DNA of 40,936 bases. It comes from JBDRNE01 sp043812935 (GTDB taxonomy: Bacteria; Omnitrophota; Gorgyraeia; Tantalellales; Tantalellaceae). Position numbers and translations under genes: made by a program. The stretch lies in NCBI GenBank assembly GCA_043812935.1, contig JBDRLO010000039.1:1-40936 (forward strand), read 5' to 3'. Below, piece after piece: positions 31,228 through 38,134 of this stretch (positions are counted from its first letter, which is position 1; the number at the start of each line of letters is the position of its first letter). Under the pieces are notes generated by a model. The model saw only the letters and a list, made by a program, of their open reading frames with translations, was not told the origin of the DNA and made no database searches.

Positions 31228-34200
31228 ATGGGATTACCTGAATTTTCTACAAGAAAACCTGTAACAACTATTATGATATTTGCCGGAGTTATGCTTTTCG
31301 GTATTATATCATTAATGAAGCTACCACAAGAATTGTTTCCGCCGATTACATATCCGCAGCTAACTGTTTTTACCGGATATGCAAACGCGGCTCCGGAAGA
31401 AATAGAAACCCTTTTAACAAAACCTATCGAAGAAGCTGTCGGCACGGTAAGCGGGTTAAAAACGCTTAGGTCAATATCTAAAGAGGGCATATCTCTTGTA
31501 ATTGCCGAATTTGACTGGGACCAGAACATGGATTTTGCGTCTCTGAGAACCCGGGAAAAACTGGATTTGATAAAAGCCAGGCTTCCGCGGGACGCGAGTG
31601 AACCGTTAGTTGTGCCGTTTAACCCTTTTGAACTGCCTATAATGACATTAAGTGTTACAGGAAACCGTAGTCCCGTACAGTTAAGGCAAATCGCGGTTGA
31701 TACTATTAAAGAAGAACTCGAAAAAGTTGACGGTGTAGCATCAGCTTCGGTTGAAGGAGGTCTTGAACGTGAAATTCTGATTGAAGTAAACCAGGGTAAA
31801 TTAAAAAGCTACAATGTGCCAATTCTTGACGTATCGTCGGCAATTACAAACGCCAATCTTAATTATCCGGCAGGTACAATAAAAGAAAGCTTTTATGAAT
31901 ATCTTATAAGGACAATCGGAGAATTTAAAGAAGTAAACGAAATAGGAGAAGTTGTTGTTAAAGATATGGAGCCGGACGAAAGCGTGGGTATGCCTTTTGA
32001 GGCAAAAATAGCTCAAAGAAGAATCAGCCCGACATCTAAAGTAGTCCTAGTTAAAGATATTGCCGAAGTAAAAGATACCTTTAAGGAACGAAGCAGTTTT
32101 TCAAGATACAATGGAAAAGAAAACGTTTCAATTTCCATACAAAAACAGGCGCAAACCAACACAACACAGGTAATAAACCGTATACGAAAAGCGTTTACGC
32201 GTATTGAAAAAATTTTGCCGCCGGATATAAAACTTGAAGTTATATATGACCAATCTGTTTTTATTCGGGACGCGATAAATGGAGTCCGTGACGCAGCTTT
32301 GAAGGGCGGTTTCTTGGCTTTTTTAGTGCTTCTTGTTTTTTTAAAAAGTTTCAAATCTTCCGCGATAGTTACGCTTAGTATTCCTATTTCAGTAATGATA
32401 GTTTTTACTTTCATGCATTTTGGCGGGCTTTCCATAAACATGATGTCGTTAGGAGGGCTTGCTCTTGGTGTTGGTATGCTGGTAGATAACGCGATTGTTG
32501 TTATTGAAAACATTTTCCGGCATCGGGAACAAGGAAAAACCGCGGAAAAAGCCGCGACAGAAGGCGCGGAAGAAGTTTCAACCGCAATAGTAGCGTCAAC
32601 TTTAACAACAATAGCAGTATTTCTGCCCATGATATTTGTTGTTGGTGTGGCAGGCCAGCTTTTTAAGGAACTGGCATTTACCGTAACTTTTTCTCTTGTC
32701 GGGTCGTTATGGGTAGCTTTGACGCTTATCCCGCTTTTAAGCTGCAAACTGGGTGAAAGCAAAAAAGCTGCCGCACGCGGTGCTCAAGCTTTTGCCGGAG
32801 GCAAGAAATGGAAAATGATACTTTCCAAATATGAAGTTTTTTTACGCAAATTTTTAAAATATAAAATCATAGGGTTAGCCTTTGTGTTGATTTTATTTAT
32901 TTCAAGTTTATTCATTTTTAATCTGCTCGAAAAAGAACTTATGCCTAAAACCGATCAGGGGCAGTTTGTTGTAAAAGTTGATATGCCTGTAGGCACAAAA
33001 CTGTCGGAAACAAACAAAGCTCTTGTTAAGATGGAAGATGAAATACTGGGCCATCCGGATGTGGATTCTATAAGCTCTGTTGTGGGGTCGACCAGGGGCG
33101 AATCAGCCAAAGACGTCGTTAAAAGAATGGGCGCGCACCAAGGGCAGATAATAGTAAAACTTAAAGAAAAAAGGAAAACTAAAACTGTAGATTTTGTTCA
33201 GGAACTCAAAAAACAGTTTGAAGGCGATATCTTTTTTCGGGACGCGAAAATTGAGTTTTCAATGGAGCAAGGAGTTATTTCGGGTGCTTTCGGCGGAGCC
33301 GGTAAACCTGTTACCATTGAAATAAAAGGCGATTTATTGGGTGTAATGGAAGATCTTGCGCAAGAAATTGAAGGAAAGCTTGAGGGCATAGACGGAATTT
33401 TCGGGATTGAAGATGATGTTCCTGAACCCTCTCCGGAAGTTAAGATAGAGGTTGATAAAGACAAAGCTTCTTTACACGGTATATCAGTGGTTGATTTGGC
33501 GAGAACCGCGCAAATGGTTTTAAGAGGCTCCGTATCTTCGCAGTTTAAAGAAAAAGGTCACGAAATTGATATCCGGGTACGCTTAAGAGAACAGGATCGG
33601 GACAGCTACGACAAATTGTACCGCATACGTCTTAGTTCGCCCACTGAAGGAGTAGTTTCGTTAGGGTCAATGGCAAATTTCAAAAGGGGGCAAGGCCCGA
33701 GTGAAATAAAACGTCTTGGCCAGGAACGCACGATTTTAGTTACGGCAAGTATTGTCGGACGAAAGAATTCGGAAGTAATAACTGATGTAGACACGATGAT
33801 GAAAGAACTGAAAATCGACAGCGGTTACACAGCCAAACTTACCGGAGAATCTGAAGAAATGAAAAAATCATTTGCCAGTTTACAATTTGCGCTTATTTTA
33901 TCCCTTGTAATGGTATACATGATTATGGCGGCACAATTTGAATCTCTTACACAACCTTTAATAATTCTTTTTACCGTGCCGCTTTCTTTAATAGGAGTTT
34001 TATTGGCGTTATTTTCAACAAACACTTCTGTAAACGTTGTCGCGCTGCTTGGCGTAATAATGTTAGGAGGTATTGTTGTTAATAATGGTATTGTTTTAAT
34101 AGATTATACCAACATATTAATGCGCGCGGGCAAAAACATGATGGACGCAGTTGTGGAAGCAAGCCTTGCGAGGTTAAGGCCCATTATTATGACCGCGCTT

Positions 34201-34404
34201 ACAACTGTGCTGGGTTTGTTTCCTATGGCGCTGGCAGTCGGCAGAGGAGCAGAATTAAGAGCTCCTATGGCAATAAGTGTTATGGGAGGGCTTATTATAT
34301 CCACTTTTTTTACCCTTGTCGTAATCCCCTCCATTTTTGTATTTGAGGGAGAAATTAGATCGGGACTAAAATCCTTGTTTGGAAAAAAGAGAAAAAGTTC
34401 CTAA
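31228..34404 (+). CDS. RND-family inner-membrane efflux pump (AcrB/HAE-1 type), first copy
   Basis: Proton-driven transporter, 1058 residues, the usual size. The start MGLPEFSTRKPVTTIMIFAG with LMKLPQELFPPITYPQLTV is the typical RND N-terminus. The ETLLTKPIEEAV porter motif follows. The TM4 signature is GGLALGVGMLVDNAIVVIEN (aspartate at about residue 419). The C-terminal half repeats the fold with MVYMIMAAQFESLTQPLIIL and GGIVVNNGIVLIDYTN in TM10. Compared with AcrB, the second aspartate of the DD pair is asparagine and the TM10 lysine is replaced by asparagine. This pattern is common in many non-AcrB RND pumps, so transport is still expected. A second RND pump follows, separated by a hairpin with a T-rich tail and a repeat array. 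Confidence 0.95.
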   Translation: MGLPEFSTRKPVTTIMIFAGVMLFGIISLMKLPQELFPPITYPQLTVFTGYANAAPEEIETLLTKPIEEAVGTVSGLKTLRSISKEGISLVIAEFDWDQNMDFASLRTREKLDLIKARLPRDASEPLVVPFNPFELPIMTLSVTGNRSPVQLRQIAVDTIKEELEKVDGVASASVEGGLEREILIEVNQGKLKSYNVPILDVSSAITNANLNYPAGTIKESFYEYLIRTIGEFKEVNEIGEVVVKDMEPDESVGMPFEAKIAQRRISPTSKVVLVKDIAEVKDTFKERSSFSRYNGKENVSISIQKQAQTNTTQVINRIRKAFTRIEKILPPDIKLEVIYDQSVFIRDAINGVRDAALKGGFLAFLVLLVFLKSFKSSAIVTLSIPISVMIVFTFMHFGGLSINMMSLGGLALGVGMLVDNAIVVIENIFRHREQGKTAEKAATEGAEEVSTAIVASTLTTIAVFLPMIFVVGVAGQLFKELAFTVTFSLVGSLWVALTLIPLLSCKLGESKKAAARGAQAFAGGKKWKMILSKYEVFLRKFLKYKIIGLAFVLILFISSLFIFNLLEKELMPKTDQGQFVVKVDMPVGTKLSETNKALVKMEDEILGHPDVDSISSVVGSTRGESAKDVVKRMGAHQGQIIVKLKEKRKTKTVDFVQELKKQFEGDIFFRDAKIEFSMEQGVISGAFGGAGKPVTIEIKGDLLGVMEDLAQEIEGKLEGIDGIFGIEDDVPEPSPEVKIEVDKDKASLHGISVVDLARTAQMVLRGSVSSQFKEKGHEIDIRVRLREQDRDSYDKLYRIRLSSPTEGVVSLGSMANFKRGQGPSEIKRLGQERTILVTASIVGRKNSEVITDVDTMMKELKIDSGYTAKLTGESEEMKKSFASLQFALILSLVMVYMIMAAQFESLTQPLIILFTVPLSLIGVLLALFSTNTSVNVVALLGVIMLGGIVVNNGIVLIDYTNILMRAGKNMMDAVVEASLARLRPIIMTALTTVLGLFPMALAVGRGAELRAPMAISVMGGLIISTFFTLVVIPSIFVFEGEIRSGLKSLFGKKRKSS

Positions 34405-34415
34405 AAGGCAATTTA

Positions 34416-34470
34416 CAGGGAACAGGTATTGCCTGTCAAGGAACCTGTTCCCTGTTTTGATTTTTAATTT
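34416..34470 (+). terminator. Probable rho-independent terminator after the first RND gene
   Basis: CAGGGAACAGGT (34416-34427) pairs perfectly with ACCTGTTCCCTG (34443-34454). TTTTGATTTTTAATTTT follows. The stem begins 11 bases after the stop codon. The loop contains GCCTGTC, hinting that the element may derive from the REP family. If active, it would reduce expression of the second RND gene relative to the first. Confidence 0.7.
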
Positions 34471-34472
34471 TA

Positions 34473-34577
34473 ACGTGCTGCGTATTACGTGTAACCTGTT
34501 ACATGAAACGTGCGGCGTGAGACGTGTTTCGTGTAACGTGAAACCTGTAACGTGCAGCGTGTAGCGTGCAACGTAAC
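34473..34577. repeat. ACGTG-type degenerate array before the second RND gene
   Basis: About 105 bases consist of overlapping 10-12-base variants: AACGTGCTGCGT, ACGTGTAACCTG, ACGTGCGGCGTG, AGACGTGTTTCG, TGTAACGTGAAACC, GTAACGTGCAGCG, GTGCAACG. This is the clearest copy of the family also seen near 764, 7087 and 30985. Confidence 0.75.
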
Positions 34578-34597
34578 CATAACCCTAAAGTTTGGCT

Positions 34598-37500
34598 ATG
34601 AGTTTATCAAGATTTTCAATATTGCGTCCCATAACCACAATAATGATTTTTGCGGCATTAGGGCTTATGGGGCTGATTTCTCTTTCCCGGTTACCGGTAG
34701 AACTATACCCTGACATTTCTTTTGGCCAAATTAGTATAATCATTTATATCCGTGGAGGTATCCCTCCCACAGAAGTTGAATCAATGGTAACAAAACCCAT
34801 CGAAGAGGCAGTTAGTACGGTTTCTCACATGGAAAGCATGTTGTCCATATCAAAAGAAGGGGAATCAACGATTGTTTTATCGTTTGACCGTGGTATTGAT
34901 ATGCAGCTTGCGGCAATGGAAGTCAGAGAAAAATTCGCTAAAGTAAAAGAAAAGATGCCTAAAGAGGCGGAAAAACCCATTATCGCACAGTTTTCGCAAA
35001 CAGACGTTCCAATCGTAATCTTTGCGGTTACGAGCCGTAAACGTACGACGGAAGAATTGCGCAAATTAGTTGATGAAGGTGTAAAAGAAAGAATAAAACG
35101 AATTAACGGGGTCGCGAACGTTGAAGTCGGCGGCGGCAGAGAACGCAAAATATTAATTGAAGCTGATAAAAAAGCTCTATACAGGTATGGTGTTTCTTTG
35201 AATAAACTTATTTCAGTTTTAGGTTCAAATAATCTGAACCTTTTAACAGGAGAATTAGAACAACGCAAAAATAAAATCTTAATAAGAGCGATTGGACAAT
35301 TTGTAACAGTTGACGATATAAAAAACACGGTTGTTTCTTCGAATTTAAACGGTTCGGTTGTGCGGGTTAAAGACATTTCGAAAGTTAAAGATTCATATCT
35401 GGAAGCCAAAACATACGCGCGTATGAATGTAAACCCGATTGTTTCGGTCTATGTGCAGAAAGAATCTAAAGCAAACACAATAAATGTTTCAGAAAGAATC
35501 CTTGCTGAAATAGAAAATGTAAAAACAATATTACCCGAAGACGTAAAAGTTGTTATTACCAAAAACCAGTCAAAATTTATACGAAAATCCATATCAAACC
35601 TGCGCGATTCTCTTTTACGCGGCGCGATGATGATAATTTTTATTCTTATGCTTTTTATGGGCAAACTCGGCCGGCATGCTGCTGCTATCGTGCCGGCAGG
35701 GCTCTTAACCGCCATGTTTGTTCCGGGTATTATACTGTATATACTGTTGACTTCATTACTTTTATTTCTAGTATTTTTTAAAAAACACCGTCCGATTTTG
35801 ATAGTAGCAATATCTATTCCCATATCGCTGATAATAACATTCGGGTTTATGGATCTGGCAAATATGTTTGTTCCGGCGATTATGGACCTTACAATAAACT
35901 TTATTACACTTTTCGGGCTTGCTCTTGGAGTCGGAATGCTTGTGGACAACTCCATAGTTGTATTTGAAAACATTGTCACAAAAAGCGAACAAGGCTTGAG
36001 CAATATTGAGGCCGCGGTTGAGGGCAGCACGGAAATGAATGTTGTTATTTTTGCGTCAACACTTACAACCGTAATTGTATTTCTTCCAATGCTTTTTGTT
36101 TCAAAATCAATGAGCTTGCTTTACGGCGGAGTCGCATGGACAGTTACTTTTTCGCTTTGTGTGTCTCTCTTTGTTGCGCTTATGATAGTGCCTTTGATGA
36201 GCGCCAGAATAAAAATTGCTGAAAAAGGCGGAGAATCCGAAAGCGTCAAAGAAGGATTTTTATTGCCCTTTTATAAAAAACAGGAAAAAGCTCTTCTTTT
36301 TGTTTTTCGGCGCCGGTTTCTATTTATTTTTTCCGCCATACTTTTATTTATCGGCGCTGTTTATGTTTACAAAGGAATGGGTAAAGAATATATAGGCACC
36401 ACGGAACAAAACAGATTTACTATTTTTATAGAACTTCCGACAGGCGCGAAACTTGATTCAAGCGACAATGTTGTGCGTGAAGTTGAAAATATGCTTAAAG
36501 AAATTCCCGAAGTTAAAGATTTCACCGCGCGGGTAGAAGCCTGGTCAAGCAAGATATATGTGGATTTAGTAAGCCTGGAAAAAAGAACGAGATCAGTAAA
36601 CGATGTCATAGAAAGTTTGCGTCCAAAAGTTGCACGTTTACAGCCGGCATTTATATATTTTGAAGAAGAACAGGAAGTAGGCACAAAAGAAATTATATTA
36701 AACATTTTTGGTTACAACTATGATACTTTGCGAGAAATAGCGATTGCTTTGACTACCAGGATGGGCAGAGTGCCTTATTTTACTGATACTAAAATAAGGA
36801 TGCGTGAAGGCCGTCCGGAACTTGACCTGAAAGTTGATAAGAAAAAAAGTGCGCAAATAGGTTTTTCAACCCGAGAAATAGCTGATATGGTTCATGCAAA
36901 AGTGCGCGGTGTGAGAGCGACAATGTATCATACGCGGGCGTCTGAAGTTGAAACAATTGTCCGTATGCAGGAAAAAGACAGAAGAACGGTAAAAGATATA
37001 CACAGCCTGAGTGTTTCTAAAATGGGTGATGACAGAGTGCTTTTAGATCAGGTCGTGGATTTTGAATACAGCCTTGGCCCAAGCGAAATCTGGCGTAAAA
37101 ACCGGGCGCGAATGATTCAGGTAAGCGCAAACATCGGTGAACTTCCTTTGGGAAAAGCCGCAGAAGTGCTTAAAAAAGAACTTTCAGATCTCAAAATGCC
37201 GGAAGACTATTTTTATGAAGTAGGAGGCGATTATCCCACATTGCTTAAAACCCAGCAGGAATTTGTGCTCACAATTGTTGTTATCATAGCATTAATTTAC
37301 CTTGTTTTAGCCTCTATTTTTGAATCATACCGCCAGCCGTTTATTATCATGGTTACGGTACTCTTGGCTACGGTAGGCGCGGTAGGCGCACTATATATCA
37401 CAAAAACTTCGATTGGCATGGGCGCGCTCATAGGGATGATGATGCTTGCGGGCATTGTTGTTAATAACGGGATTATTCTTGTGGATCACGCGAATGAATT

Positions 37501-37876
37501 AAAAAAACACCGTAAAAATCTTTTCAGAACATTAATACAAGCCGCGCATGACAGGCTTCGTCCGGTACTAATGACAACCGCAACCACGGTTTTTGGATTG
37601 GTTCCCATGGCTGTTGATAAAAGTGAAGGTTCAAATCTTTGGAACCCGCTTGCGATTACGGTAATAGGCGGTCTTTTGTTTGCTACGCCGCTAACTTTAG
37701 TTTTGGTTCCCGCCATTTACTCTATTTTTGAACAATTCAGCGACATTGCTCAAAAATTTCTTCATCCAAAAAACTTAATTCCCGCAGTCAAGAAATTCTG
37801 CAAATTGCTTGTCCAAAAAATCGCTTCGCGTCTAAGAAAAAAGAAAACAAAGAATACAGAATCGAAGGATGTTTAG
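34598..37876 (+). CDS. RND-family efflux pump, second copy, with extra helices between TM2 and TM3
   Basis: 1092 residues from ATG 34598; a TTG at 34592 would add two. The start MSLSRFSILRPITTIMIFAA with SRLPVELYPDISF is a standard RND N-terminus. The TM4 signature is GLALGVGMLVDNSIVVFEN and TM10 contains AGIVVNNGIILVDHAN, the same substitutions as in the first pump. Between TM2 (IIFILMLFMGKLGR) and TM3 (ILIVAISIPISLIITF) there is an insertion of about 37 hydrophobic residues (IVPAGLLTAMFVPGIILYIL, then TSLLLFLVFFKK), at about 35672-35790. The pair of different RND genes in tandem recalls MdtB/MdtC, which form a mixed trimer. The start lacks a strong ribosome site. Confidence 0.94.
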   Translation: MSLSRFSILRPITTIMIFAALGLMGLISLSRLPVELYPDISFGQISIIIYIRGGIPPTEVESMVTKPIEEAVSTVSHMESMLSISKEGESTIVLSFDRGIDMQLAAMEVREKFAKVKEKMPKEAEKPIIAQFSQTDVPIVIFAVTSRKRTTEELRKLVDEGVKERIKRINGVANVEVGGGRERKILIEADKKALYRYGVSLNKLISVLGSNNLNLLTGELEQRKNKILIRAIGQFVTVDDIKNTVVSSNLNGSVVRVKDISKVKDSYLEAKTYARMNVNPIVSVYVQKESKANTINVSERILAEIENVKTILPEDVKVVITKNQSKFIRKSISNLRDSLLRGAMMIIFILMLFMGKLGRHAAAIVPAGLLTAMFVPGIILYILLTSLLLFLVFFKKHRPILIVAISIPISLIITFGFMDLANMFVPAIMDLTINFITLFGLALGVGMLVDNSIVVFENIVTKSEQGLSNIEAAVEGSTEMNVVIFASTLTTVIVFLPMLFVSKSMSLLYGGVAWTVTFSLCVSLFVALMIVPLMSARIKIAEKGGESESVKEGFLLPFYKKQEKALLFVFRRRFLFIFSAILLFIGAVYVYKGMGKEYIGTTEQNRFTIFIELPTGAKLDSSDNVVREVENMLKEIPEVKDFTARVEAWSSKIYVDLVSLEKRTRSVNDVIESLRPKVARLQPAFIYFEEEQEVGTKEIILNIFGYNYDTLREIAIALTTRMGRVPYFTDTKIRMREGRPELDLKVDKKKSAQIGFSTREIADMVHAKVRGVRATMYHTRASEVETIVRMQEKDRRTVKDIHSLSVSKMGDDRVLLDQVVDFEYSLGPSEIWRKNRARMIQVSANIGELPLGKAAEVLKKELSDLKMPEDYFYEVGGDYPTLLKTQQEFVLTIVVIIALIYLVLASIFESYRQPFIIMVTVLLATVGAVGALYITKTSIGMGALIGMMMLAGIVVNNGIILVDHANELKKHRKNLFRTLIQAAHDRLRPVLMTTATTVFGLVPMAVDKSEGSNLWNPLAITVIGGLLFATPLTLVLVPAIYSIFEQFSDIAQKFLHPKNLIPAVKKFCKLLVQKIASRLRKKKTKNTESKDV

Positions 37877-37999
37877 CCCTCTCGTTTTAATTCATAACAC
37901 TTTTAAAATAAATAAGTTATGTTTATGAAGTTTTCATAAAACCTACCTAAGAAGAAAATCCCCATTTTGTTAAGATGTAAAAAAGTCACTTGTGGTAAT

Positions 38000-38028
38000 T
38001 TGTAAACCCTCCTTTCAGTGCGTAAACT
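38000..38028 (+). promoter_or_regulatory. Weak candidate promoter upstream of the last gene
   Basis: TTGTAA (38000-38005), a 17-base spacer and TAAACT (38023-38028) match the sigma70 pattern at 4 of 6 positions each. The region 37877-38134 also contains two small hairpins, GTTGTA...TACAAC (about 38044-38066) and GGCAT-CGAAA-ATGCC (about 38073-38087), which would lie in the leader. Nothing else is seen in this 258-base spacer. Confidence 0.3.
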
Positions 38029-38134
38029 ATATATATAGGTATTTGTTGTATGGCGTATATGTACAACAGTAGTGGCATCGAAAATGCCGGGATTGTCGTG
38101 GCAACTTTGTAAAGACTTTTTAAAAGAGGAAATA

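Noticed and set aside
32013..32762. Antisense frame of 249 codons opposite the first RND gene (and 34825-35409 and 35449-36030 opposite the second)
   Set aside because: The + strand encodes well-conserved RND motifs over the same stretch; the antisense frames have no recognisable features.
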